NCBI RefSeq assembly: GCF_015767675.1
Contig: NZ_CP065217.1
Location: 1 to 64,000, forward strand
DNA from: Vibrio navarrensis
GTDB lineage: Bacteria > Pseudomonadota > Gammaproteobacteria > Enterobacterales > Vibrionaceae
Reading direction: 5' to 3'
DNA length: 64,000 nucleotides
The translations under genes and the position numbers were made by a program. The first letter of the stretch is position 1. The number at the start of each line of letters is the position of its first letter. The notes under the pieces were generated by a model. It was not told the origin of the DNA. It did not search any database and saw only the letters and a list, made by a program, of their open reading frames with translations. Below, in pieces: positions 50,503 through 59,151 of this stretch.

Positions 50503-52059
50503 ATGAAAACCATGAAAAGCAAACTAGTGGTCGCTTTAATGGCAGCAGGCCTTAGCCTGAGCGCTGTGGCCGCAGACATTAAAGTTGCTTATGATGCAGA
50601 TCCAGTGTCACTTGACCCACATGAGCAGTTGTCTGGTGGCACCCTGCAAATGTCACACATGGTGTTTGATCCACTAGTTCGTTACACACAAAAATTGGAT
50701 TTTGAACCACGCTTGGCTGAAAAATGGGAACGTGTTAATGAGACAACGTACCGCTTCCACCTACGTAAAGGCGTGAAATTCCACTCAGGTAACGAACTGA
50801 CGGCAGATGATGTGGTTTGGACCTTCAACCGTCTGCAAAACTCGCCAGATTTCAAAGCTATTTTTGAACCGTATGAAAAAATGGCCAAAGTGGATGATTA
50901 CACCATTGAGTTGGTCTCAAAAGGCGCTTACCCGCTGGTGCTGCAAACTGCGACCTACATCTTCCCAATGGACAGTAAGTTCTACTCAGGCACTACGGCG
51001 GACGGCAAAGACAAGTCTGAAGTGGTAAAACACGGCAACTCATACGCGTCTACCCACGTTTCAGGGACAGGTCCATTCATCGTTACTTCGCGTGAACAGG
51101 GCGTGAAGGTTGAGTTTGAACGCTTCAAAGACTACTGGGACAAAGAGTCAAAAGGTAACGTGAACAAGCTGACTTTGGTTCCGATCAAAGAAGATGCGAC
51201 CCGTGTTGCTGCGCTGTTGTCTGGCGGTGTCGATATGATTGCGCCAGTGGCACCGAACGATCACCAACGCGTGCAAGACGCGAAAGGCATTGATCTCGTG
51301 ACGCTACCGGGTACGCGCATCATTACGTTCCAGATGAACCAAAACAGTAACGAAGCGCTGAAAGATGTACGTGTGCGTCAAGCGATCGTCCATGCGATCA
51401 ACAACCAAGGTATCGTTGACAAGATCATGAAAGGTTTTGCAACCGCAGCAGGTCAGCAAGGTCCTGAAGGTTATGCAGGCTACAAAGCGGATCTCGTTCC
51501 TCGTTTTGATCTGAAAAAAGCTAAGCAACTGATGAAAGAAGCGGGCTATGAGAAAGGCTTGACTCTGACGATGATTGCGCCGAACAACCGCTACGTGAAT
51601 GATGCCAAAGTAGCGCAAGCTGCGGCGGCCATGCTGTCGAAGATCGGCATTAAAGTCGATCTGAAAACCATGCCAAAAGCGCAGTACTGGCCAGAGTTTG
51701 ATAAGTGTGCGGCAGACTTGTTGATGATCGGCTGGCACTCAGATACGGAAGATTCGGCGAACTTCTCTGAATTCCTCACCATGACGCGTAACGAAGCGAC
51801 GGGTAAAGGCCAGTACAACTGTGGTCACTACTCGAACCCTGAAGTCGACAAGTTGGTTGAGGCGTCAAACGTAGAAACCGATCCGGCCAAACGTGCAGCG
51901 ATGCTACAGAAAGTCGAAGCAACGCTGTACAACGAGGCGGCGTTCGTTCCTCTACACTGGCAAAACCTAGCGTGGGGCGCAAAATCTACGCTGGACATCA
52001 AACCAATCGTCAACGCGATGGACTTCCCATACTTTGGTGACTTGGTGGTTAAAGAGTAA
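50503..52059 (+). CDS. Periplasmic peptide-binding protein, ABC transporter family 5
   Basis: 518 residues from MKTMKSKLVVALMAAGLSLSAVAA, with AGGAG 8 nt before the ATG. The signal peptide is cleaved near AVAA-D. The body is SBP family 5: DPVSLDPHEQLSGGTLQMSHMVFDPLVRY and the KFHSGNELTADDVVWTFNRL signature. It delivers a peptide or similar ligand to the permeases encoded next. The ligand (dipeptide, oligopeptide or other) cannot be told from sequence. Spacing to the ATPase is 75 bp, and a strong hairpin follows. Confidence 0.92.
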   Translation: MKTMKSKLVVALMAAGLSLSAVAADIKVAYDADPVSLDPHEQLSGGTLQMSHMVFDPLVRYTQKLDFEPRLAEKWERVNETTYRFHLRKGVKFHSGNELTADDVVWTFNRLQNSPDFKAIFEPYEKMAKVDDYTIELVSKGAYPLVLQTATYIFPMDSKFYSGTTADGKDKSEVVKHGNSYASTHVSGTGPFIVTSREQGVKVEFERFKDYWDKESKGNVNKLTLVPIKEDATRVAALLSGGVDMIAPVAPNDHQRVQDAKGIDLVTLPGTRIITFQMNQNSNEALKDVRVRQAIVHAINNQGIVDKIMKGFATAAGQQGPEGYAGYKADLVPRFDLKKAKQLMKEAGYEKGLTLTMIAPNNRYVNDAKVAQAAAAMLSKIGIKVDLKTMPKAQYWPEFDKCAADLLMIGWHSDTEDSANFSEFLTMTRNEATGKGQYNCGHYSNPEVDKLVEASNVETDPAKRAAMLQKVEATLYNEAAFVPLHWQNLAWGAKSTLDIKPIVNAMDFPYFGDLVVKE

Positions 52060-52077
52060 TTCTGCGCGAAGTACTCG

Positions 52078-52105
52078 CCCAGCCTTCGAGCGATCGAAGG
52101 CTGGG
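52078..52105 (+). promoter_or_regulatory. Stable hairpin after the binding-protein gene
   Basis: A perfect 11-bp stem (CCCAGCCTTCG with CGAAGGCTGGG) around a 6-nt loop lies 18 bp past the stop. It is followed by ATTGTTTTC, a weak T-run. Such hairpins usually protect the upstream mRNA or act as partial terminators, so that binding protein exceeds permease. Confidence 0.75.
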
Positions 52106-52220
52106 ATTGTTTTCGGCACTGAGCTTTGTTTCAGTCGGGTTGAGTGCCATTTTCAGGCTGAATTCTTGTGTGATTGTCGCTCTAGACACACATAGTCATG
52201 GATAGTTAAAGGGGCAAGGA

Positions 52221-53198
52221 ATGTTTTCGTTTCTGGTCAAGCGCCTGTTTCAGGCACTGATAGTGATGTTTGTGATCAGTTTGGTGGCGTTTGCCATTCA
52301 GGATAACCTGGGCGACCCGCTGCGTGAGCTTGTGGGCCAGTCAGTTTCAGAAGCCGAGCGGCAAGCGCTGCGCGATGAGCTGGGCTTAAATGATCCCTTT
52401 ATCACAAAATACACTCGCTTTGTCAGCGCTGCGGTGCAGGGCGACTTAGGCACCTCTTATTTCTTCAAGCGCCCAGCGGTTGAAGTGATTCTGGATAAAT
52501 TGGTAGCGACGCTGGAACTGGTGTTTGGTGCGACGTTACTTATCATCGTTTTTTCTATTCCTTTGGGCGTCTATTCGGCGATTCACCCCAAGAGCCTTTT
52601 TACCAAGATTGTCATGGCGGGCAGTAGTATTGGCATCTCGATCCCGGTCTTTCTCACCGCGATTATGTTGATGTACGTCTTCTCAATCGAATTGCAATGG
52701 CTGCCGTCTTATGGGCGAGGTGAGACCTACAACTTGCTCGGCTGGGAGTCTGGTTTCTTTACTATTGACGGTTTGAAACACTTAGTGCTGCCATGTATTG
52801 CGCTGGCGTCGATCATGCTGCCGCTGTTTATTCGTCTGGTGCGCTCAGAAATGCTGGAAGTGCTGAGTTCTGAATACATCAAATTTGCCAAGGCGAAAGG
52901 GCTGGCGCTGAACAAAATTTATTACCAACATGCGCTAAAAAATACCATGCTGCCAGTACTCACGGTCGGTGGGGTGCAGATTGGGACCATGGTGGCCTAC
53001 ACCATTTTGACCGAAACCGTGTTCCAGTGGCCGGGGACGGGTTTTCTTTTCCTTGAAGCGATCAACCGCGTCGATACGCCGCTGATCACCGCTTACGTTA
53101 TCTTTGTCGGGCTGATTTTCGTGGTGACCAATACCATCGTCGACCTGCTGTATGGTCTGATCAACCCAACTGTGAATTTAACCGGAAAAGGAGCCTAA
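52221..53198 (+). CDS. Peptide ABC transporter permease, DppB/OppB type
   Basis: 325 residues, six transmembrane segments, starting MFSFLVKRLFQALIVMFVISLVAFAIQDNLGDPLRELVG, typical of DppB. The ATPase-contact EAA loop is EYIKFAKAKGLALNKIYYQHALKNTMLPVL. It has GGCAAGG before the ATG. It pairs with the next permease and is 2 bp away from it. Confidence 0.93.
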   Translation: MFSFLVKRLFQALIVMFVISLVAFAIQDNLGDPLRELVGQSVSEAERQALRDELGLNDPFITKYTRFVSAAVQGDLGTSYFFKRPAVEVILDKLVATLELVFGATLLIIVFSIPLGVYSAIHPKSLFTKIVMAGSSIGISIPVFLTAIMLMYVFSIELQWLPSYGRGETYNLLGWESGFFTIDGLKHLVLPCIALASIMLPLFIRLVRSEMLEVLSSEYIKFAKAKGLALNKIYYQHALKNTMLPVLTVGGVQIGTMVAYTILTETVFQWPGTGFLFLEAINRVDTPLITAYVIFVGLIFVVTNTIVDLLYGLINPTVNLTGKGA

Positions 53199-53200
53199 TC

Positions 53201-54139
53201 ATGTCACAAGTCGCTCAAGCTCCTTCAATGTTGGAGCGTTTTAAGCAATCGGATTTTCTTTACTATTTCAAGCGCGACAAAGTGGCGATGACCAGCTTTG
53301 GTATCTTTATGCTCTGCTTGCTGCTTGCGTTGGCCGCGCCGCTGATTGCGCCAACTAACCCTTATGATCTCTCTTCCATCGATATTATGGATGCCGAGTT
53401 GCCCCCTTCGTGGATGGAAGGCGGCGATGAAAAATTCCTGCTTGGTACGGACGAGCAAGGACGCGATATTCTTTCCACCATGCTGTATGGCTCGCGTTTG
53501 TCGCTGACCATTGGTTTCCTTGCGGTAGCGTTGCAGATGTTCCTTGGCATCATCATCGGTTTGTCGGCAGGTTATTTCGGTGGCCGTATCGATAACTTCC
53601 TGATGCGCTTTGCGGATATTCAGCTCTCTTTCTCCACCATGATGGTGGCGATCATTGTCTCGGCGATTTTTAAAGCCAGTTTTGGCAGTGATTTCTACAG
53701 CCAGTATGCGGTGGTGATGCTGGTGGTGATCATCGGTGTGGCCGAGTGGCCGCAGTATGCGCGTACCATTCGTGCCTCCGTTTTGGCCGAGAAGAAGAAA
53801 GAGTATGTCGAAGCGGCGCGCGTGATGGGCTTTAAAGCGCCGCGCATTATGTTCCGCCACATTCTGCCTAACTGTTTGTCGCCGATTTTGGTGATTTCCA
53901 CCGTGCAGGTGGCTAACGCGATTATGTCGGAAGCGGCCCTGTCTTTCCTTGGCTTAGGTTTGCCGGTGGACCAACCTTCGCTTGGCGCGCTCATCAGTAT
54001 CGGTTTTAACTACATCTTCTCTGGTGCGTGGTGGATCACCGCCTTCCCAGGTGTTGTATTGGTTACCTTGGTACTGGTGATTAACTTGCTAGGCGACTGG
54101 TTACGCGATGTTTTCAACCCGAAAATCTACAAAGGGTGA
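53201..54139 (+). CDS. Peptide ABC transporter permease, DppC/OppC type
   Basis: 312 residues, with an N-terminal DppC-type segment (RFKQSDFLYYFKRDKVAMTSFGIFMLCLLLALAAPLIAP) and the motif LLGTDEQGRDILSTMLYGSRLSL. The EAA loop is EYVEAARVMGFKAPRIMFRHILPNCLSPIL. AAAGGAG precedes the ATG. Last gene of the operon, followed by a terminator. Confidence 0.93.
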   Translation: MSQVAQAPSMLERFKQSDFLYYFKRDKVAMTSFGIFMLCLLLALAAPLIAPTNPYDLSSIDIMDAELPPSWMEGGDEKFLLGTDEQGRDILSTMLYGSRLSLTIGFLAVALQMFLGIIIGLSAGYFGGRIDNFLMRFADIQLSFSTMMVAIIVSAIFKASFGSDFYSQYAVVMLVVIIGVAEWPQYARTIRASVLAEKKKEYVEAARVMGFKAPRIMFRHILPNCLSPILVISTVQVANAIMSEAALSFLGLGLPVDQPSLGALISIGFNYIFSGAWWITAFPGVVLVTLVLVINLLGDWLRDVFNPKIYKG

Positions 54140-54180
54140 TCTGAGCTGATTGATTTATAATCGAAAATCTACCTAAACTA

Positions 54181-54208
54181 AGAGTCGTAAGCCATTACGG
54201 CTCTTTTT
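54181..54208 (+). terminator. Terminator of the peptide transporter operon
   Basis: AGAGTCGTAA with TTACGGCTCT (one G-T) around GCCA, followed by seven or more T, 42 bp after the last permease. Confidence 0.92.
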
Positions 54209-54309
54209 TTGCTTGTCATTTTTTATTCACCGTAGCGGTGCTCAATAGACCGTTGCCGATAAGTTCATTGACGATAGGTAGAGTGAAGCGTATGGAAAGG
54301 AAAAAGGCG

Positions 54310-55257
54310 ATGCGACGACCACGGATTGGCCTCAAAGGATTATGGCTCGGCGTGTTGATTTACTCTTTAGTGGCAAGTTTCTCCGCTCAGGCCGCTGAGT
54401 TCTTATGTGAGGCCACTCAAGCCAGCAGCAATGAATTGCCGATGCTGGACAAACATTGCCCAATTGGCGCAGGGGTATGGGGAAAAAAAGTGCCCAGTGG
54501 CGGCAAAGCGGATTATTTCTGGATCCAGTGCGGTATTTTAAGTAAGCCGATGTCGCTGGATAACGCCAAGCCGCTGTATAAACAGATCACGACCGACATT
54601 TGGATGAAGCCTGAGAATAAGGGCTACCGCTGCTTAATTGGCCCTTATCAATCCTTTGACCAAGCGAGCACAGATTTAAAGCGCGTGCGCAGCTTGCCGA
54701 CCTATAAAGAGGCCTTTATCCGTATGGTGGAGTCAACTGCGCCAATGCAAACGGCGAAATCGAACGCTGCCTCGGTGACAAAACCCATAGAGAAAATGCC
54801 TGCCAAGACGCCCGCAAAACCAGTGGCCGCGAAGCTCGCTCCAGCGCCAAGCCAAACTGCGCCTGCTGCCAAAGCACCGCTGGCAACGGCCGCGCCCAAA
54901 ACGCTGGTGAAACAAGGTGATACGCCTGATATTGAAATCCGCCGTCAAGCTGAGCTTAAAGGACGTACCTACGCCGTGCCTTATGTGCTTGACGATGACC
55001 ACCAGTTTTACATGGAGCACAACCAAGCGTGGAATCGCTTAGATTACGAAGGGGCTGGCGTGGTGTGCGCGAGCATCGACATGCGCCTTGCCACCGATGA
55101 AGAGTTTCGCACTTTGCTGGATTCGCGAGTGATGGAGACCCAAAGTTGGCCGATTCATCTGCCGTATTGGGGGCGTGGGAAAAAAGGGCTGTTTACCGAT
55201 GGCCGCATCACGCAGCTAAAAGGCTCTTCGCTGTTGAATGTGTTGTGCGTTAAGTAG
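54310..55257 (+). CDS. SPOR-domain-like exported protein, unknown function
   Basis: 315 residues from MRRPRIGLKGLWLGVLIYSLVASFSAQAA, a signal peptide. An earlier ATG (54292) is also possible. Residues about 30-135 resemble a SPOR peptidoglycan-binding repeat (ADYFWIQCGILSKPMSLDNAKPLYKQI ... YRCLIGPYQSFDQASTDLKRVRSLPTYKEAFIR). A low-complexity Ala/Pro/Lys linker (about 145-205) follows. The C-terminal domain (about 220-315) has two cysteines and ends LLNVLCVK; I cannot name it. It may act at the septum or cell wall. Confidence 0.8.
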   Translation: MRRPRIGLKGLWLGVLIYSLVASFSAQAAEFLCEATQASSNELPMLDKHCPIGAGVWGKKVPSGGKADYFWIQCGILSKPMSLDNAKPLYKQITTDIWMKPENKGYRCLIGPYQSFDQASTDLKRVRSLPTYKEAFIRMVESTAPMQTAKSNAASVTKPIEKMPAKTPAKPVAAKLAPAPSQTAPAAKAPLATAAPKTLVKQGDTPDIEIRRQAELKGRTYAVPYVLDDDHQFYMEHNQAWNRLDYEGAGVVCASIDMRLATDEEFRTLLDSRVMETQSWPIHLPYWGRGKKGLFTDGRITQLKGSSLLNVLCVK

Positions 55258-55292
55258 CTGAATTCACAAAAAAACTGAGAAAACCAAAAAAT

Positions 55293-55315
55293 AAGCCCCG
55301 CGATGCGGGGCTTTT
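55293..55315. terminator. Bidirectional terminator
   Basis: AAGCCCCGC with GCGGGGCTT around GAT, between convergent genes, with T-runs on both sides (TTTT on plus, TTATTTTTT on minus). Confidence 0.92.
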
Positions 55316-55321
55316 ACAATG

Positions 55322-58051
55322 TTACTTCTTAAAGCTGAAGATCACTCGCTCACCTTCATCAAGGCGATTAGGTTTAGCCTCGATAGTGTAAAGTCCAGCT
55401 GGAATCGCTTCTTCTTGATTGAAGGGATGCATGTTCAAATAACAACCGTTGTCATTTTTGAATGCTGGGTTCACAAAGTAAGAGTTTGCTGCGTCGTTAG
55501 ATCCCATTACGCTGATTGTGTAGTCGTTTTTCAGCACATCACACGCATGTGTATCTTCTGCGTAGAGGGAGGCTGAGGTATAAGTATGAATTTGGCCATT
55601 TGTACCCTCATACTCAAATTGTTGAACAATACCACTCACATCAAATTCTTGGATCTTACCATCAATCACAGTGTGTGTAAGGCCTACTACCCAAGGTGCA
55701 TTATTCATTGAGCGTCCGATTGGCTGATAAATTTCTTTTTCAACTTCACGTTTATCCGTGTAGTAACCATAAACTTCAGTTACAGATTCAAGCTCATCAC
55801 TTTCATCGTCAAGGTAGCTGTACTTGACCAAGTAATGGTTTGACATTTCATCATCATAAATAGAGCTTTCAACCAGCTCGAACTGCATACCATCTTGCTC
55901 AAAGTTGGTTGATTTTATTAAACCACCCTCAATGGTGTAACTAATCTCAGAGTAGTAGTTGCTCAGGTCGTCTTCGATACAAGACTGCTTGTTAACGTCT
56001 GTTCGCTTGCTCCAGTAAATCTTCTGTGATGTTGAATCAAAGTAAATCGAGTTACACCAAGCACTTGTGTAGTTTGTACCGTTGTTGCCCACTTCAACAA
56101 AGTGAAGGAACTTATTTTGTAGGTCTGCAATTGAAGCGGTAGGAGGCTCTGGCGCTACATCACTTGGCTGCACATTAGGTAAGAGAATTTCAACCATTTC
56201 TGATTCAACGTCGTTCTCTTCACCGCCAGAGAAATTAATACCCTTGGCAACATACAAAATGACACCATTGGTTTCTGCGGTCGGAGTGCCCGCTAAAGTG
56301 ACTAGGCCAGAATCATCAACCGACACTTTAACCCCTGGAATTGGGTTTTTCGCTGGTGTGTTGTCGTGTGCTGCGTAGTGAGCGTAGTACTCGAGATTGC
56401 CACTGATTGAATCTTCAAACAGGTTGCTAATATCCAGCGTTTGCTCAAATACCTGGCCGACTTGCAGCTCCCACGTGCTCGCTTCTGTTTTTAGAGCAGC
56501 CAGTACGGTTGCATTGGTCTTAATTTCACCTTGTGTAACGGCGGGTAGATCAAAGCTGGCTGGATTAGACACGATGCGCGTTGCTACATGACCATCATTC
56601 GCAATAACGGTAAAGTGTTGTGCGGGATGTGCCGATGTTGGGCGACCAGAGATAGCCAGTTTGCCAGTTGCTTTATCAAGCGTAGAAGTTAGGCCGGGTA
56701 CTACCGTCTCAATGTTGGTTGTGATAGTGAGCTCATCACCTTCACGGTCAGTGAACAGACCAGACGTATCCAGCTCATTTTTGAACTCGACACCTTGTGC
56801 CAGTTTCCAAGTATTAATGTGAGTTTGCAGTGATGCTTGAACATCGCTATTCACTTCTGGTGCGGTATTTGAAAGCTCTACGGTGAAGCTGAAGGTTTCC
56901 GACAACTTGTTCAGCACGTCGCCATTTGCTGTTGCGCGATCGTCAGCCGTCACTGTGACGGTGAATGTGTCTTGGGTGAGCAGCGCAGCTTCTGTTGTCA
57001 GGGTAATCACGCCGTTGTTGAGCGTCAGCGTGATGCCTTGGCCATTGATTTCAGCAGCGGAAGCGGCAACTGAGGTTTCAACGCCATCAAAGCGGTCAAC
57101 GAATAGATTCTCTGGAAGAGTAATTGTGTGTGTTGCTGCGACACCTTCTTGGATATCAAGAGCGGCAAAGTCATTTGCCAGTTCTGCTTTTGCTTGCGTA
57201 TTAACGAGCAGTTTGTAGTTGGTGACCGCAGCCTCTGGTTTTGAAGGATTGATCACTGGTGTGGTATTTAACACTTCATCACTGCCAATGTTCTCTTCAG
57301 TCACAATCTCTTGCGCTTGTTCTTTTGCTGTAGACGCAATTGTGGTTGCATTTTCAGTGTACTTAATTGGATCTTGCGCTTTCGATTCCGTCAGGATTTG
57401 CGCAGTTTTGTGCAGCTTGGCACTGGCAAGGTTTGTTTTGGCGTCTTTGACGAAATCCGAGAACGGGTTGATAGGTTGCTCGTCTGTTGCACCCAGTAGC
57501 GTACTGACTTTTGCACTGGCTTCTTCAAGCGAAAGATTGGCATTTTTGCCCATTTCAATCGCAACCAAGTCAGTAATTGGCGAAATGACCATGTTGCTGT
57601 CCGTTTTTTCACCAGCGATTGGAGCACGGAACACAACAGAGTTCGCCATTGGCTGACCTTCATGATCCATATCGGTTGTGTAGGTGTTCATGAAGTCTGA
57701 GTAAGTGTCGTTTTCAGGGCTGAGTGCCGCTAATTTTTCCGCCAGTTTTTTATCAACATCGCCTGGGCGAAGTGTTTTTAGTGCCAGTGAGCCTTTAATC
57801 GCTGTCTCTTTGGTAAGTGTGATTTGCCCTTTTTGGTTTGTCAGGCCGAAAACATCATCGGTATCAAGATCGAGGTCACCATTGTTGTTGATATCGTCAA
57901 ACACCACCGCCTGGTTAAAGTAACCATCAAAGCCTGTCACAACAATGCCGCCTGGTGCGACGGTTTCATTTGAACCTGAACCACTGTCTGAGCCGCCACA
58001 ACCTGTTAAAGCGATGGCCACTGACGCTGCCAGCAAACTTACCTTTTTCAT
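55322..58051 (-). CDS. Large lipoprotein with cadherin-like modules, near the PknT-EcfP operon
   Basis: 909 residues from MKKVSLLAASVAIALTGCGGSDSG; the lipobox LTGC puts the lipid on Cys18, and Gly at +2 predicts outer-membrane sorting. A frame from 58135 adds 28 unrelated residues. After a low-complexity Ser/Gly stretch come a GYFNQAVVFDDINNNGDLDLDTDD Ca-binding-like segment, cadherin-like/dystroglycan-type modules (about 290-640, with ITLPENLFVD and LFTDREGDELTITTN), and a Cys-containing C-terminal domain (about 650-909). One module and the C-terminal domain resemble the operon's last protein (59152-60762). The function is unknown. It is divergent from the 282-residue outer-membrane protein. 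Confidence 0.82.
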   Translation of the reverse strand: MKKVSLLAASVAIALTGCGGSDSGSGSNETVAPGGIVVTGFDGYFNQAVVFDDINNNGDLDLDTDDVFGLTNQKGQITLTKETAIKGSLALKTLRPGDVDKKLAEKLAALSPENDTYSDFMNTYTTDMDHEGQPMANSVVFRAPIAGEKTDSNMVISPITDLVAIEMGKNANLSLEEASAKVSTLLGATDEQPINPFSDFVKDAKTNLASAKLHKTAQILTESKAQDPIKYTENATTIASTAKEQAQEIVTEENIGSDEVLNTTPVINPSKPEAAVTNYKLLVNTQAKAELANDFAALDIQEGVAATHTITLPENLFVDRFDGVETSVAASAAEINGQGITLTLNNGVITLTTEAALLTQDTFTVTVTADDRATANGDVLNKLSETFSFTVELSNTAPEVNSDVQASLQTHINTWKLAQGVEFKNELDTSGLFTDREGDELTITTNIETVVPGLTSTLDKATGKLAISGRPTSAHPAQHFTVIANDGHVATRIVSNPASFDLPAVTQGEIKTNATVLAALKTEASTWELQVGQVFEQTLDISNLFEDSISGNLEYYAHYAAHDNTPAKNPIPGVKVSVDDSGLVTLAGTPTAETNGVILYVAKGINFSGGEENDVESEMVEILLPNVQPSDVAPEPPTASIADLQNKFLHFVEVGNNGTNYTSAWCNSIYFDSTSQKIYWSKRTDVNKQSCIEDDLSNYYSEISYTIEGGLIKSTNFEQDGMQFELVESSIYDDEMSNHYLVKYSYLDDESDELESVTEVYGYYTDKREVEKEIYQPIGRSMNNAPWVVGLTHTVIDGKIQEFDVSGIVQQFEYEGTNGQIHTYTSASLYAEDTHACDVLKNDYTISVMGSNDAANSYFVNPAFKNDNGCYLNMHPFNQEEAIPAGLYTIEAKPNRLDEGERVIFSFKK

Positions 58052-58295
58052 CTGAGATCCCTTTTCATTCTCTTTTTGTTCAATGGAATGGCTGATGCCG
58101 ATCCCTTCTTCATTAAGCCGAGGAAGAAGAGACAAAATTGTCGTCTATTTAAAAGGCTTGAGCTCAAGATGCAAGACACGGAAAAGGTTAAAAAAACCGT
58201 AAAATATATTTTGATTTTTTTATCATTAGTTGGCTTGGAAAACCTGCTCAGCTCGCTACCATCTGCCCCTAAATTCGAAGAAAAGGGAGAGGTAA

Positions 58296-59144
58296 ATGAA
58301 ACAGTTAGCTTGGCTGGTGGTATTGAGTGGTTCGGTTGTTGCGCAAGAAGCGCCGCAGGAGAGCAAGTTTGGTTACTCTTACTTCACCTTTGGTTTGGAA
58401 AATATCACCTATCAGGAAAACTTCCCGGCGACTCAGTCTGAGGTGACCGTCACCAATCTGGTGCTCAATTCCGGTGGTTTGTATCGCATTAATGATCAGT
58501 TTGATTTTTCCATTGATGCTCTGGCGACGTTTTCTCCCTCCTCTGCCGATGAAGAGTGGCATCAAGGTGGTCAGTTGATGCAAACCAACCAGTTTGAGTA
58601 CACCAAGGCTTCAACCACGGTTTTACTGCATTACAAATGGCAGGACGATTGGCGCTTGGTGGCGGGACCTGCGTTTAGCTATCAAACCTACAAGCGTTTT
58701 GCGCTGCGCGGGGAAAATGGCTATGTGAATCCGGTGTTTAGTGAAGACAGCACTTGGGAAGAGAAATCGACCGATATCTTTTTAGACGCAGGTATCGCCT
58801 ATGACAGCGGCCATCTCTACGGTGCGAGTCCTTGGCGGGTGAGCGGCCGTTGGACTGCGGGCATCCCCGTGTGGAGCGTGACGGAAAACAGCCGTTTTGC
58901 CAATGTTCAGTTTGATGATTTTGGTTTCCGTACCTCGGCCGAAGCCTCACTCAGTTACCGAATTATGCCGGGCCTATCGCTCGCTTGGTACGTGATGATG
59001 GGCTACGAGAAACGCTTTGAGTCAGACCCGAAAAACGTCATGATCAAAGATGCTCAGGGCGTGCCGCAGCAGCGCCAAGCTTGGCTACCGGATGCGGACA
59101 CTTGGACCCTGAGCACTGGCATTCAGGCGCTATGGAACTTCTAA
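58296..59144 (+). CDS. Predicted outer-membrane beta-barrel protein, unknown function
   Basis: 282 residues with a short signal peptide (MKQLAWLVVLSGSVVA-QEA) and a good GGGAGAGG ribosome site. The mature protein alternates polar and hydrophobic residues and is rich in aromatics (FGYSYFTFGLENITYQENF; LSLAWYVMMGYEKRFES), ending in Phe (ALWNF), all signs of a beta-barrel. I do not recognise a named family. It is convergent with the 536-residue membrane-anchored protein, only 7 bp apart, and divergent from the large lipoprotein. Confidence 0.75.
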   Translation: MKQLAWLVVLSGSVVAQEAPQESKFGYSYFTFGLENITYQENFPATQSEVTVTNLVLNSGGLYRINDQFDFSIDALATFSPSSADEEWHQGGQLMQTNQFEYTKASTTVLLHYKWQDDWRLVAGPAFSYQTYKRFALRGENGYVNPVFSEDSTWEEKSTDIFLDAGIAYDSGHLYGASPWRVSGRWTAGIPVWSVTENSRFANVQFDDFGFRTSAEASLSYRIMPGLSLAWYVMMGYEKRFESDPKNVMIKDAQGVPQQRQAWLPDADTWTLSTGIQALWNF

Positions 59145-59151
59145 CCCAGCG

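Noticed and set aside
56883..57656. Plus-strand frames of 111 and 145 residues opposite the large lipoprotein gene.
   Set aside because: Mirror frames of a long repetitive coding region; no start signals and unusual composition.
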